Source: an uncultured Flavobacteriaceae bacterium (GTDB taxonomy: Bacteria; Bacteroidota; Bacteroidia; Flavobacteriales; Flavobacteriaceae). Taken from it: DNA of 64,000 nt. Every line of letters starts with the position of its first letter. Positions within the stretch are counted from its first letter, which is position 1. This document shows, one piece after another, positions 25,173-34,653 of the stretch. The stretch spans positions 1 to 64,000 of the forward strand of contig CANNGA010000009.1 in assembly GCA_947504035.1 (NCBI GenBank), given 5' to 3'. Below the pieces are notes generated by a model, which was not told the DNA's origin, made no database searches, and saw nothing but the letters and a program-made list of their open reading frames with translations. The translations under genes and the position numbers were made by a program.

Positions 25173-25544
25173 TTAATTAAGACGTCTCTTCTTTAGTAAA
25201 ACCAATACAATTCCTATTAGGACAGGCATAATAACACAAAACACGACAGACGCCTGAATGTAATTTAAGCCAATACTTTCAAACCAGTTCAAGAAATCTA
25301 CAGCGGTATCAAAAACTTTTGAAGAAAAGACCTTAAAGTCAGGAATGGCAATGCATAGTATAAGAATGCCTAGTGAAAATCCGATAACAGGGATTTTGCT
25401 TTTAAATAGGGTCCCTATGTAATAACTAAAAATCCCAGGAATGATTATAAAATAAAGAATAATATTTACTTCGCGGTAGCTAAAGCCTGTAAGCGCTTCG
25501 AGCCACTTTAAGGTGTGGTATACCGACTTAAAAATCGTTTCCAT
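25173..25544 (-). CDS. Small integral membrane protein of unknown function
   Basis: The 123 residues contain three membrane helices (about 26-45, 52-68 and 97-116) and end in a basic tail KKRRLN. I do not recognise a family. It begins 11 bases after the stop of the prolyl oligopeptidase gene on the same strand, so the two may be cotranscribed. Confidence 0.6.
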   Translation of the reverse strand: METIFKSVYHTLKWLEALTGFSYREVNIILYFIIIPGIFSYYIGTLFKSKIPVIGFSLGILILCIAIPDFKVFSSKVFDTAVDFLNWFESIGLNYIQASVVFCVIMPVLIGIVLVLLKKRRLN

Positions 25545-25555
25545 TGGGGTGGTGT

Positions 25556-27709
25556 TTAATCCTTAAGTTCAGGTAAGGTTTCAAACCCCATATTAAAGAG
25601 TGTAAACCCAAAAATATCGGCATATTGTTCAATAATTTTATGAACAGGTGTACCAGCACCATGGCCTGCATCGGTTTCAATTCTAATGAGTGTAGGGTTG
25701 GCGCATGCTTGTTTGCGCTGTAATTCTGCCGCAAATTTAAAACTGTGTGCAGGTACGACGCGATCGTCATGATCACCTGTGGTTATAAGCGTTGCAGGAT
25801 AATTGGTTTGCGCTTTAACATTGTGTAGGGGCGAATATTTTAAAAGACAGTTAAACATGGTTTTATTGTCTTCTGCGGTACCATAATCGTAAGCCCATCC
25901 GGCACCCGAGGTAAAGGTGTGGTAGCGTAGCATATCTAAAACACCTACTGCTGGTAAGGCGACTTTGGCCAAATCTGGACGCTGTGTCATTACGGCGCCA
26001 ACTAATAAGCCGCCGTTAGAACCGCCTTTAAGTGCTAAATAGTCTGAAGACGTATATGCATTCGCGATGAGGTATTCTGCCGCTGCAATAAAATCGTCGA
26101 ATACATTTTGCTTTTGGAGTTTGGTACCTGCGATATGCCATGCTTTACCATATTCGCCACCACCGCGTATGTTGGGTACAGCTAAAATACCGCCTTGTTC
26201 CATCCATACGGCGTTAGTGATCCCAAAAGTAGGGTTTAAACTAATGTTAAAACCACCATAGCCATATAACATGGTAGGGTTCTTTCCATCTAAGATTAAG
26301 CCTTTTTTATGGGTAATAATCATAGGTATTTTTGTGCCATCTTTAGAATGGTAAAACACTTGTTTACTTTCGTAAGCATTACTTTTAAATGCGATGTTTG
26401 GTTGCCAATGCGATGTAGACTGCCCTGTGGCCAAGTCTAATTTTAAAATGCAAGCAGGTGTATTGTAATTGGTAAAACTAAAATAGTCTGATGTGTCCTG
26501 TTTTTTAGCGCCAAAACCACTAACATTACCAATCCCTGGAAGTGCAATATCCCTGATAAACGTACCTTCGTATGAGTATTGTTTTACTTTAGAGGTCGCA
26601 TCTACCATGTATTCGGCTATGAAATACCCACCACTTTTTGAAGGGTTTAAAACGTGTTCGGTTTCTGGAATTATATCCTTCCAGTTTTCTGGAGTAGGAT
26701 GAGCTGCATTTACAGCGACAATTTTTTTATTAGGGGCATTTAAATTAGTAACTAGAAATAAGGTGCTGTCAATAGAGTCGATAAGATAGGTATCGCTGTC
26801 GGTATGGTCTAATAGTGTAACAAAAGGACTATTGGGTTTAGACAGGTCTTTTAAGTATAACTTGTTGCCCGAAGTTGATACTTGCGCTCTAATAATGAGA
26901 TAGTGATTGTCCTCAGTCACTTCTGCGCTAACATAACGGTGCTTCTCCGCTGGAGTTCCACCAAAAATTAGGAGGTCTTGATGCTGAGGCGTTCCTATTT
27001 TGTGGTAGTACACTTTATGCTGATCTGTTTTGGCAGACAAGGCACTACCTTTGGGTTTGTCGTAACTGGAATAATAGAAACCTTCAGTCTTGTACCATGC
27101 GATTGTACTAAATTTTACATCGTTTAAAGGCGCTTCTATAATGCTGTTATATGCCGTTTCCATAATAATGATTTTACGCCAATCACTACCAGCTTCAGAA
27201 ATAGAATAGGCTAGTAGCGTCCCATCCTTAGAAAATTTTAAAGCATCTAAAGCGATTGTGCCATCTTTAGAGAAGGTGTTGGGGTCTAAAAATACCGTTG
27301 CCATTTTAGGATCACCGTCTTTCTTGTAACGGTAAATGACATATTGGTCTTGTAAACCATCATTTTTATAAAAATAGGTGTAGTTCCCTTCTGTAAAAGG
27401 GGCACTTACTTTTTCGTAATTCCAAAGTTGGGTTAAGCGTGTTTTTAAGGCTTCTCGAAATGGAATTTTATTTAAATAGTTAAATGTAGTTTCATTTTGA
27501 GTTTTTACCCAAGCAGCGGTGGCGTCACTGCGGTCATCTTCTAGCCATCTATAAGGATCTTTTATATCTACATCAAAATAAGTATCTACGGTGTCTACGG
27601 TTTTGGTCTTTGGGTAATTCACTAAAATAGGGTGGTTTTTTGCTTTTTGTTTTTGATTACAGCTATAGCATATAGTAGTAACAATAATTAAAAAAGTTAG
27701 GCGATGCAT
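25556..27709 (-). CDS. Prolyl oligopeptidase (S9A) lipoprotein
   Basis: The 717-residue serine peptidase cleaves after proline in short peptides. A lipoprotein-like signal (ICYSC at residues 13-17) precedes an N-terminal seven-bladed propeller (about 70-430, starting DPYRWLEDDRS) and a C-terminal alpha/beta hydrolase domain. The catalytic Ser564 lies in KGGSNGGLL, the Asp in GDHDDRVVP and the His in DAGHGAGTP. Length and order are normal for S9A. It probably acts in the periplasm on peptides from secreted proteases. Confidence 0.93.
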   Translation of the reverse strand: MHRLTFLIIVTTICYSCNQKQKAKNHPILVNYPKTKTVDTVDTYFDVDIKDPYRWLEDDRSDATAAWVKTQNETTFNYLNKIPFREALKTRLTQLWNYEKVSAPFTEGNYTYFYKNDGLQDQYVIYRYKKDGDPKMATVFLDPNTFSKDGTIALDALKFSKDGTLLAYSISEAGSDWRKIIIMETAYNSIIEAPLNDVKFSTIAWYKTEGFYYSSYDKPKGSALSAKTDQHKVYYHKIGTPQHQDLLIFGGTPAEKHRYVSAEVTEDNHYLIIRAQVSTSGNKLYLKDLSKPNSPFVTLLDHTDSDTYLIDSIDSTLFLVTNLNAPNKKIVAVNAAHPTPENWKDIIPETEHVLNPSKSGGYFIAEYMVDATSKVKQYSYEGTFIRDIALPGIGNVSGFGAKKQDTSDYFSFTNYNTPACILKLDLATGQSTSHWQPNIAFKSNAYESKQVFYHSKDGTKIPMIITHKKGLILDGKNPTMLYGYGGFNISLNPTFGITNAVWMEQGGILAVPNIRGGGEYGKAWHIAGTKLQKQNVFDDFIAAAEYLIANAYTSSDYLALKGGSNGGLLVGAVMTQRPDLAKVALPAVGVLDMLRYHTFTSGAGWAYDYGTAEDNKTMFNCLLKYSPLHNVKAQTNYPATLITTGDHDDRVVPAHSFKFAAELQRKQACANPTLIRIETDAGHGAGTPVHKIIEQYADIFGFTLFNMGFETLPELKD

Positions 27710-27729
27710 AGTTAGTAGTATAATTCGAA

Positions 27730-27737
27730 CAAAAATA
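27730..27737 (-). promoter_or_regulatory. -7 promoter element for the S9A peptidase
   Basis: The minus strand reads TATTTTTG, 20 bases before the ATG. Confidence 0.5.
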
Positions 27738-27792
27738 ACAGATTTAAGTTTAAATCCATTTCAAGATGCGTAATATTGTGGCGTTGTGAATT

Positions 27793-27830
27793 AAAAAAAC
27801 CTTTGAAGTGAGCACTTCAAAGGTTTTTTT
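27793..27830 (-). terminator. Terminator after asd
   Basis: AAACCTTTGAAGTG pairs with CACTTCAAAGGTTT around AG, flanked by A and T runs. It lies between the asd stop and the S9A promoter. Confidence 0.85.
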
Positions 27831-27891
27831 AAATATATATAATAGTTATATAAGTCATACGCTTTGTCAACTTACATATCAGCTAGGGCTA

Positions 27892-28881
27892 CTAGACTAA
27901 ATTTTGAGCAATAAGGTATTCTGCGATTTGAACGGTATTGGTAGCCGCGCCTTTACGCAAGTTATCTGCAACGATCCACATGTTTAAGGTGTTTGGTTGT
28001 GTTTCATCACGACGAATTCTACCTACAAATACCTCATCTTTATCATGCGCAAAGATAGGCATTGGATAGGTGTTGGTATCTGTGTTATCTTGCACAACAA
28101 CACCTGGAGTATCGTGTAACAATTTACGAACTTCAGCCAAATCGAAATCGTTTTCAAACTCTACATTTACAGATTCGGAATGTCCTCCTGCTGTTGGAAT
28201 TCTTACGGCTGTTGCAGATACAGAGAACGAGCGGTCATTCATGATTTTTTGAGGTTCTCTCGCCAATTTCATTTCTTCTTTAGTATAACCATTCTCTTCG
28301 AAAACATCACAATGTGGCAATGCGTTACGACCAATAGGGTAAGGATATGCCATTTCGCCTTCTACACCAGCAATCTCATTTTCTAATTGACGCACAGCTT
28401 TCACACCAGTACCAGAAACAGATTGGTAGGTAGATATAACCACACGCTTCATTTTATATTTTTTATGTAATGGGTTTAAAGCCATTACCAATTGAATTGT
28501 TGAGCAATTAGGATTTGCGATAATTTTATCCTCTTTTGTCAATTCGTTGGCATTAATTTCTGGTACCACTAATTTTTTAGTAGGGTCCATACGCCACGCA
28601 GAAGAATTATCAACAACCGTAGTGCCTACGGCAGCAAATTTAGGCGCCCACTCTAAAGAGGTGCCTCCTCCAGCTGAAAATAAAGCAATATCTGGTTGCA
28701 TAGCGACTGCCGTTTCTAGAACAACAACCTTATATTCTTTTCCTTTATACGTTATTGTTTTTCCTAAAGAGCGCTCTGAAGCTACAGGAATTAATTCTGT
28801 TATAGGGAAATTGCGTTCTGCTAGAACTTTTAACATGACTTCGCCAACCATACCAGTGGCGCCAACTACAGCTACTTTCAT
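27892..28881 (-). CDS. asd: Aspartate-semialdehyde dehydrogenase
   Basis: It reduces aspartyl phosphate to aspartate semialdehyde for lysine/diaminopimelate, threonine and methionine synthesis. The 329 residues begin MKVAVVGATGMVG (NADP loop), with catalytic Cys126 in NPNCSTIQ and the later AGGHSESV histidine. The start is set at 28881; the longer reading adds 24 residues before the Rossmann strand that do not belong to the family. A -7 element on the minus strand at 28993-29000 (TAGTTTTG) would give a leader of about 100 bases. Confidence 0.95.
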   Translation of the reverse strand: MKVAVVGATGMVGEVMLKVLAERNFPITELIPVASERSLGKTITYKGKEYKVVVLETAVAMQPDIALFSAGGGTSLEWAPKFAAVGTTVVDNSSAWRMDPTKKLVVPEINANELTKEDKIIANPNCSTIQLVMALNPLHKKYKMKRVVISTYQSVSGTGVKAVRQLENEIAGVEGEMAYPYPIGRNALPHCDVFEENGYTKEEMKLAREPQKIMNDRSFSVSATAVRIPTAGGHSESVNVEFENDFDLAEVRKLLHDTPGVVVQDNTDTNTYPMPIFAHDKDEVFVGRIRRDETQPNTLNMWIVADNLRKGAATNTVQIAEYLIAQNLV

Positions 28882-28992
28882 CTGTTTCGTGTTTATTATT
28901 TCTAAATTTATGTTTGCAGTTTTATTAGTGTCTCTTGTATTAAATGGAAACACCCAAAGCTACAGCTCTTGTATTCTAATAGAATACGTCTG

Positions 28993-29000
28993 CAAAACTA
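28993..29000 (-). promoter_or_regulatory. Candidate -7 element for asd
   Basis: The minus strand reads TAGTTTTG, a consensus match 112 bases before the chosen start. Confidence 0.4.
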
Positions 29001-29024
29001 AATATTAATTACTATTCTAAATAT

Positions 29025-29062
29025 AAAAAGAGCCCTCATTTTTAGAAAACAAGGGCTTTTTA
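29025..29062 (-). terminator. Terminator after mscL
   Basis: AGCCCT pairs with AGGGCT, flanked by A and T runs; it lies 38 bases beyond the mscL stop. Confidence 0.75.
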
Positions 29063-29099
29063 ACAAGAAATAACAGCTTGTTATATATTTAACAACATG

Positions 29100-29501
29100 T
29101 TATTTTTTAAGTAAATCTCTAATTTCTGCAAGTAAATCTTCTTGAGATGGTCCTTTTGGTGCTTCTGGAGCTGGCTCTTCTTTCTTCTTCATTTTATTCA
29201 CACCTTTTACAACTAAGAACATTACAAAAGCAACAATAATAAAGTCAATAACATTGGTGATGAAGGTTCCGTATTCTAAAAACACATCGCCTACAATTTC
29301 TCCGGCATCATTAGCAACACCGTCTTTTAATTTGTATCGTAACGCTTTGAAGTCCGAATCGAAAATCAAACCAATTAATGGTGATACAATACCTCCTGTG
29401 AAGGATGTTACAACTTCTTTAAAAGCGGCACCCATAACAAAACCAACGGCGATGTCTACAAGGTTGCCTTTCATTGCAAACTCTTTAAATTCTTTTAACA
29501 T
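29100..29501 (-). CDS. mscL: Large-conductance mechanosensitive channel
   Basis: This 133-residue inner membrane pore opens under osmotic downshock. It starts MLKEFKEFAMKGNLVDIAVGFVMGAAF, with the conserved amphipathic helix and TM1 pore helix. TM2 (FIIVAFVMFLVVKG) and the cytoplasmic helix ending LLAEIRDLLKK follow. Length is normal. It is a single-gene unit. Confidence 0.96.
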   Translation of the reverse strand: MLKEFKEFAMKGNLVDIAVGFVMGAAFKEVVTSFTGGIVSPLIGLIFDSDFKALRYKLKDGVANDAGEIVGDVFLEYGTFITNVIDFIIVAFVMFLVVKGVNKMKKKEEPAPEAPKGPSQEDLLAEIRDLLKK

Positions 29502-29610
29502 GTTTTTTATATTTTAAGGTTAGTGAATTGCTAATTTACTTAAAAAAGTTAATTCTTTAGCATTTCATTTAATTGGACACAGCATTAGGCGAAGGTCACT
29601 TGTTCTTAAT

Positions 29611-30006
29611 TTATTTTACCAGAACCCCCTTAGCAGTCATTAAAGGTAACGGTTGTAGAGCTGTAGTGTTAATTGTATTTTTTCTAAACAGATACGTTTT
29701 GTCGAACATGGTATTGCCCTCAAAAAAAGAAACTTTAAAACTGTTGTTTAAAGCAAACAACTCTTCTTGTAAAAGTTCTATTTTGGCATAACTTTTTTTA
29801 GGAAGTTGTTCTATTTTTTTTCTAAAGGCGGCTGTTTTCTTTGTTTCAGAATAACCTTCTGATACGATAATGACCATATCTAAAGCAATGTCTTTAGCGT
29901 TGATGATATAAGCGTTCCAATCGTAGGTTTTATAAATGGCATTGTATTCGTTAACAACAGCAATGTATACGCCTTCAACTTTAGGAATGTGGATGTCTTT
30001 TTTCAC
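29611..30006 (-). CDS. Conserved hypothetical cytoplasmic protein
   Basis: The 131-residue protein has no signal peptide or membrane helix and is rich in Lys and hydrophobic beta strands. It begins MKKDIHIPKVEGVYIAVVNEYN. I recall similar short proteins in other Flavobacteriaceae but no known function. It is a single gene between mscL and a divergent secreted protein gene. Confidence 0.65.
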   Translation of the reverse strand: MKKDIHIPKVEGVYIAVVNEYNAIYKTYDWNAYIINAKDIALDMVIIVSEGYSETKKTAAFRKKIEQLPKKSYAKIELLQEELFALNNSFKVSFFEGNTMFDKTYLFRKNTINTTALQPLPLMTAKGVLVK

Positions 30007-30199
30007 TTTAAACTCATTTAGTTGACAAAAATAAGATATTTCGAGGCTATTTTATGCTAGCAGATGGGGTATAAGGCTTGAAAAGTACATAAAATTAAAA
30101 TACCGCTTTTTAATGCTAGATTATAAGGCATTGTAATCTTGTTTTCCCTTTGAGAATAGTAATGATTTTTCTAATTTAGACCAATACAAATTTTTCTAT

Positions 30200-30937
30200 A
30201 TGTATCAACCGCACTCACGTATTAAAATAGCAGCGCTTCTCTTTTTTTTAGGTTTAAATAGTGTAACTTTTAAAGTTAATGCTCAAATTCGGGATGCGAA
30301 GTGTACCCCTATTGTAAAAGCACTTTATAAGGCCATGGGAGGTGTAGAGGCTTATTCTAAAATTCATGTGATACAATGGGACTTTAAAACGCGTAGATTG
30401 TATTGGAATAAATGGACAGGGGCTGTGCGTATTGAAATTCCAGAAAAGAAACAAGTCATTCTTGTAAATGTAAATACACTACAGGGTAACGTTTTTGAAG
30501 ATGGTGTAGAAGTTGTTGCGCCTTCTCGACGAAAGCGTATGTTACAACGTGGTAAGAACATATGGATTAATGATGCGTATTGGTTGGTTATGCCTTGGAA
30601 ATTAGAAGATCCAGGGGTGTCTTTAAGGCATCTCAAAACAGAGGTAATTGCTGGAGACAATAGATGCGATGTGTTAGAGGTTACTTTTACAAATGTTGGT
30701 GTAACACCATCAAATAAATATCATATTTACGTCAACCAGAAGGATCATTTGATAACGCAATGGGCATTTTTTAAGACTGCTACAGATGCGAATCCTAAAT
30801 TTAAATTGCCTTGGGATAATTACCAACCTATAGACGGTGTTTTTCTGTCTTTTAATCGTAGTAAATTTGGACCTACAAACGTTCGGGTGCTACCAAATTT
30901 TAATGCGTCGCTATTTACAACGTTACATTATGAATAA
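30200..30937 (+). CDS. Secreted protein, DUF6503-like
   Basis: The 245 residues have a signal peptide (cleavage after VNAQ at about 28) and a soluble beta-rich domain resembling the lipoprotein-carrier (LolA/LppX) fold: KALYKAMGGVEAYSKIHVIQWDF, then beta strands and YHIYVNQKDHLITQWAFF. The family assignment is tentative. It overlaps the next gene by 8 bases, so the two are coupled. Function unknown; it may bind a lipid in the periplasm. Confidence 0.65.
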   Translation: MYQPHSRIKIAALLFFLGLNSVTFKVNAQIRDAKCTPIVKALYKAMGGVEAYSKIHVIQWDFKTRRLYWNKWTGAVRIEIPEKKQVILVNVNTLQGNVFEDGVEVVAPSRRKRMLQRGKNIWINDAYWLVMPWKLEDPGVSLRHLKTEVIAGDNRCDVLEVTFTNVGVTPSNKYHIYVNQKDHLITQWAFFKTATDANPKFKLPWDNYQPIDGVFLSFNRSKFGPTNVRVLPNFNASLFTTLHYE

Positions 30938-31376
30938 AGCGGTTATATCCTGTTTAGAACAGAGTGTGTTGTGTTGGTTGGCAACAGCGTCTAAAGAAAA
31001 TTACCCAAATGTATCTCCTAAAGAGGTGTTTGCGGTCTATGAAAACCGTAGTATCATAATAGCCAATATTGCATCGCCACAATCTGTGAAAAATATACGA
31101 ACAAACCCTAAGGTGTGCCTTAGTGTTATTGATATTTTGGTTCAAAAAGGGTATCAGCTAAAAGGCACGGCCTCTATAATCTCTAAAAACGAAGATGATT
31201 TTGCAGATATGGCCGCTCAGTTATTAAAGCTTACCGCAGGTAAATTTCCTTTTTCTGAAATTATTAAAATAGAGGTGACGCATAGCAAGCCTATTATAGC
31301 GCCTAAATACATACTGTACCCAGAAACGACAGAGGCGTCACAAATTGAAAGTGCTAAAAACGCTTATGGTGTTTAA
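30930..31376 (+). CDS. Pyridoxamine 5'-phosphate oxidase-like flavoprotein
   Basis: The 148-residue split-barrel FMN-binding protein starts MNKAVISCLEQSVLCWLATASKENYPNVSP, the usual opening of the small PNPOx-like family. It is too short for true PdxH and is more likely an FMN/F420-type or general-stress oxidoreductase. The start at 30930 removes 31 unrelated residues. Its stop overlaps the pheS stop tail to tail. Confidence 0.8.
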   Translation: MNKAVISCLEQSVLCWLATASKENYPNVSPKEVFAVYENRSIIIANIASPQSVKNIRTNPKVCLSVIDILVQKGYQLKGTASIISKNEDDFADMAAQLLKLTAGKFPFSEIIKIEVTHSKPIIAPKYILYPETTEASQIESAKNAYGV

Positions 31377-32392
31377 AGCGAAGCTTTAAACTGCTCTAAG
31401 AAACGCACATCGTTTTCACTTAATAAGCGTATATCACTAATTTGATGTAGCAGCATCGCAATACGATCTATACCAACGCCAAATGCAAATCCAGAATAGA
31501 CGTTAGGGTCGATATTACAATTTTCTAAAACGTTAGGATCTACCATACCACAACCGCCAATTTCTAGCCAGCCAGTACCTTTTGTGATTCTATAGTCCGA
31601 TTCTGTTTCTAGGCCCCAATACACATCAACTTCTGCGCTAGGTTCTGTAAATGGGAAATAAGATGGACGTAAGCGTATTTTAGCTTTACCAAACATTTCT
31701 GTTGTAAAGTGTTGAAGCGTTTGTTTTAAATCGGCAAAACTCACATCTTTATCTATATACAAACCTTCCACTTGATGGAAAAAGCAGTGCGAACGTGCAG
31801 ATATGGCTTCATTTCTATACACACGCCCAGGAGAAATGGTACGAATAGGAGGTTTGTTTTTCTCCATATAACGTACTTGAACAGAACTCGTGTGGGTGCG
31901 TAATAACACATCTGGATCTGTTTGTATAAAAAAGGTATCCTGCATGTCTCTCGCAGGGTGGTATTCTGGTAAGTTTAATGCCGTAAAGTTATGCCAGTCG
32001 TCTTCTATTTCTGGGCCTTCACTCACATTAAATCCAATGCGCGCAAAAATATCGATAATTTGATTTTTTACGATAGAAATAGGGTGGCGTGCACCAATAT
32101 CTATAGCTTGCCCTGGTCTTGATAAATCCCCATAGATGCCTTTAGCGTCTTCTTTAGTCTCCAGCTCTGCTTTTAAGGCGTTGACTTTGTTTTCGGCTGT
32201 GTTTTTGAGTTGATTGATAATTTGACCAAATTCCTTCTTTTGTTCATTGGCAACATTTTTAAGCTCACCATAAAATTCTCTAAGAAGTCCCTTAGATCCT
32301 AAATACTTAATACGGAATGCTTCTACCTCTTCCTTAGATTGGCTTTTAAAAGCATCGGCTTCTGCAATAAGTTCTTTTATCTTATCTATCAT
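31373..32392 (-). CDS. pheS: Phenylalanine-tRNA ligase alpha subunit
   Basis: It charges tRNA-Phe as an alpha2-beta2 enzyme. The 339 residues have an N-terminal coiled-coil arm (1-95) and a class II catalytic core with HPxx motif 1 region (GARHPI), motif 2 (RTISPGRVYRNEAISARSH) and motif 3 (GFAFGVGIDRIAML). Length is normal. pheT is not adjacent, as is common in Bacteroidota. Confidence 0.97.
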   Translation of the reverse strand: MIDKIKELIAEADAFKSQSKEEVEAFRIKYLGSKGLLREFYGELKNVANEQKKEFGQIINQLKNTAENKVNALKAELETKEDAKGIYGDLSRPGQAIDIGARHPISIVKNQIIDIFARIGFNVSEGPEIEDDWHNFTALNLPEYHPARDMQDTFFIQTDPDVLLRTHTSSVQVRYMEKNKPPIRTISPGRVYRNEAISARSHCFFHQVEGLYIDKDVSFADLKQTLQHFTTEMFGKAKIRLRPSYFPFTEPSAEVDVYWGLETESDYRITKGTGWLEIGGCGMVDPNVLENCNIDPNVYSGFAFGVGIDRIAMLLHQISDIRLLSENDVRFLEQFKASL

Positions 32393-32414
32393 AACACATA
32401 TTCAAAAATGATGG

Positions 32415-32422
32415 CAAATTTA
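32415..32422 (-). promoter_or_regulatory. -7 promoter element for pheS
   Basis: The minus strand reads TAAATTTG, 22 bases before the pheS ATG. The remaining 32423-32679 shows no gene. Confidence 0.55.
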
Positions 32423-32679
32423 ATCAATTTATCGGGATTTGCGGTATCGATTACAGGATTCACTTAGGTTTAACTGCTGTTGCATCTCATTTGGGTCCTG
32501 GAACATCTGTAGCATGCGGCAACACATACAGGGCCTAGTATCTTAGCGCAGGCTAAAGTTAGAACATAAGATGGCTTAAAATTAAGAATGTAGTATTCCG
32601 TTTTTAGTGGCTGTGGCTTATGTTTAGTCTTTTTAGACGCTACATTGGTGTCGTTGTATGCATGATGCAGCCTTGTTTT

Positions 32680-33036
32680 TTAATCGATATAAGTGGTTTC
32701 TAGAAAATAGTTAACTATAGCTTCTTTCATTAAAACCGATTGTTCTCCTGCTTTTAAATGCGGGAGTGCTTCTAAAGTTTTGTAATGTGGCCATCCATCA
32801 GAGTCAACAAAATCTAATTCGTAATACCCATAAGGTGTTAATAGCTTACATATAGCAATGTGCATTAAATCTAATTTTTGATCTTTCTTAAAACTGCGGT
32901 CCAATTGCCCCAATTCCTGCACTCCAATAAGATATATAATTGCATCTAGATCTAAAGTATCGCCATCAGCAAATTGATCCGATAATTTTTTAACGACTTT
33001 ATGCCATCGTTCTTTTAATTGCTCATCTCTAGACAT
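32680..33036 (-). CDS. Conserved hypothetical protein
   Basis: The 118-residue soluble protein is rich in charged residues, starting MSRDEQLKERWHKVVKKLS. It has an LDLDAIIYLIGVQELG segment and a YGYYELDFVDSDGWPHY stretch. I recognise it only as a flavobacterial conserved hypothetical. It is divergent from cvpA, with a TAACTTTG -7 element on the minus strand at 33095-33102. Confidence 0.65.
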   Translation of the reverse strand: MSRDEQLKERWHKVVKKLSDQFADGDTLDLDAIIYLIGVQELGQLDRSFKKDQKLDLMHIAICKLLTPYGYYELDFVDSDGWPHYKTLEALPHLKAGEQSVLMKEAIVNYFLETTYID

Positions 33037-33127
33037 ATTTGTATTCGTTTTAAGGGCATACCGCAGCGGGATTGCTTCCCATCAATTTATGTGGCAAAGT
33101 TAATAAACCTAAGTGTTAGTATTATTT

Positions 33128-33135
33128 TATATTTG
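33128..33135 (+). promoter_or_regulatory. -7 promoter element for cvpA
   Basis: TATATTTG lies 15 bases before the ATG at 33151. Confidence 0.55.
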
Positions 33136-33150
33136 TTTAAATTTAAAATT

Positions 33151-33657
33151 ATGGCAGTTATAGATATTATATTAGGAGCACTCATTTTATTTGGTTTGGT
33201 TCGCGGTTTTCTTAAGGGACTTTTTGTAGAAGTAGCTTCGCTTGCTGCTTTAATTGCTGGGGTATATGGCGCTATACATTTTAGTAATTTTGCGGCAGCA
33301 TTTTTAACGGAAAAGGTGTCCTGGGATGAAAAATATATTAATATTGTGGCCTTTGCAATTACATTTATACTTATTGTTTTGGCGATAGCCCTAGCAGGGA
33401 AAGCGTTGACCAAGCTTGCTAATTTTGCGGCATTAGGCATTATAAATAAAATTGCAGGTGCTATTTTTGGAGGCTTAAAAATTGGCGTTATTTTAAGTGT
33501 GGTACTCATGGTTTTTGATGGTTTAAATAATACCATTCCGTTTGCCAGTGCAGAAGATTTAGAAGACTCTATTTTGTACCAGCCTGTAAAATCTTTAGCG
33601 CCAACCATCTTTCCTAAAATCTTAACACAAAATGAGGCTGAAGAGACAGCAGTATAG
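33151..33657 (+). CDS. cvpA: CvpA family membrane protein
   Basis: The 168-residue inner membrane protein has four helices in the CvpA pattern, beginning MAVIDIILGALILFGLVRGFLKGL. The family is linked to colicin V production and, more generally, to envelope stress tolerance. The start at 33151 is fixed by the family N-terminus and the promoter; the longer reading overlaps the divergent gene. Confidence 0.85.
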   Translation: MAVIDIILGALILFGLVRGFLKGLFVEVASLAALIAGVYGAIHFSNFAAAFLTEKVSWDEKYINIVAFAITFILIVLAIALAGKALTKLANFAALGIINKIAGAIFGGLKIGVILSVVLMVFDGLNNTIPFASAEDLEDSILYQPVKSLAPTIFPKILTQNEAEETAV

Positions 33658-33888
33658 TTTTTGAATTAGAACGTATTGACCATACCAAAGTTCTTTTGCC
33701 AAGGTTAAAATAATGCTGAAAGATTTTATATATGTTGTTTTTTATTATTTTAGAAAGCATAAGGTGTTGATTTAATGCTGTTTAAATTCTTAATGTTACC
33801 AAAACGTTAACAAGTGTTTTTTGTGATTTGTAGGCATGTTCTTTGATACTATAGTAAGCATCAATCATCACATCAAAAAACGACAATT

Positions 33889-34575
33889 ATGTTTAAATCA
33901 GTAGTAGTGGCATTTACATGCCTTTCAACAATGGCATGTCTTGCCCAAAATCCAGAACCAACAGTAGGCTTTAAAAAAGGCGATTATGCCCTTTCGGGTA
34001 GTGTTAATTTCTTTAGTTCAAATACCGAAAATTCTTTTTTTGACGAAGAACTAGAGGGTTCAGACACAAAAAATAACCAGTACAGTTTTAATCCAGCTGC
34101 ACATCACTTTATCACAGACCATATTGTTTTGGGGATAGAGGGAATGCTAGGGGAATCTTCACAAGAATGGAATGAGCGAAGAGAGTCTACAAATGATTTT
34201 TGGCAAATAGGCACTTTTGGAAGTTATTATTTTACACCACAAAAGAAGTTTTCTTTTTTAGCGACGTTAGGTGTCAATTATGGCGGTAATGAATATTCTA
34301 GCACGTTTTTAGATGAAGATGGAATGGTTCTGTACAATAATAGGGGCGACAGTGAAAGTATTTCGGTGTCTTTGAGTGCAGGCTTGAATTATTTCATTTC
34401 ATCACATTTTGCATTGCGGGCACGTTTAGGGGGATTATCGTATTCTACAACAACATCGGATAACTATTATACAAATCAAGATAATGAGACCACAAAAAGT
34501 GAAGAGAAATCGAATAGGTTTAATTTTAATACAGGATTAGACCATATCAGTGTAGGTCTGTTATACCGCATTTAA
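33889..34575 (+). CDS. Outer membrane beta-barrel protein
   Basis: The 228 residues have a signal peptide (cleavage after CLAQ) and alternating amphipathic strands with Gly/Tyr/Phe-rich repeats, ending in an aromatic-rich last strand (ISVGLLYRI). This is the small OmpW/OmpA-barrel-like type common in Bacteroidota. Function unknown. It is a single gene followed by a terminator. Confidence 0.75.
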   Translation: MFKSVVVAFTCLSTMACLAQNPEPTVGFKKGDYALSGSVNFFSSNTENSFFDEELEGSDTKNNQYSFNPAAHHFITDHIVLGIEGMLGESSQEWNERRESTNDFWQIGTFGSYYFTPQKKFSFLATLGVNYGGNEYSSTFLDEDGMVLYNNRGDSESISVSLSAGLNYFISSHFALRARLGGLSYSTTTSDNYYTNQDNETTKSEEKSNRFNFNTGLDHISVGLLYRI

Positions 34576-34605
34576 GAAACAATCTAATCTCTTTTGAGAA
34601 AATAG

Positions 34606-34635
34606 AAAAGGCCAGCTATAATGCTGGTCTTTTTT
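34606..34635 (+). terminator. Terminator after the beta-barrel gene
   Basis: CCAGC (34612-34616) pairs with GCTGG, extended by A and T runs. Confidence 0.75.
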
Positions 34636-34653
34636 GTGAAATAGGTTGACTAT

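Noticed and set aside
32393-32679. A regulatory leader (T-box or attenuator) ahead of pheS
   Set aside because: Only a short 5' leader of about 15 bases is predicted from the -7 element at 32415. No terminator/antiterminator pair or Phe-rich leader peptide is visible.
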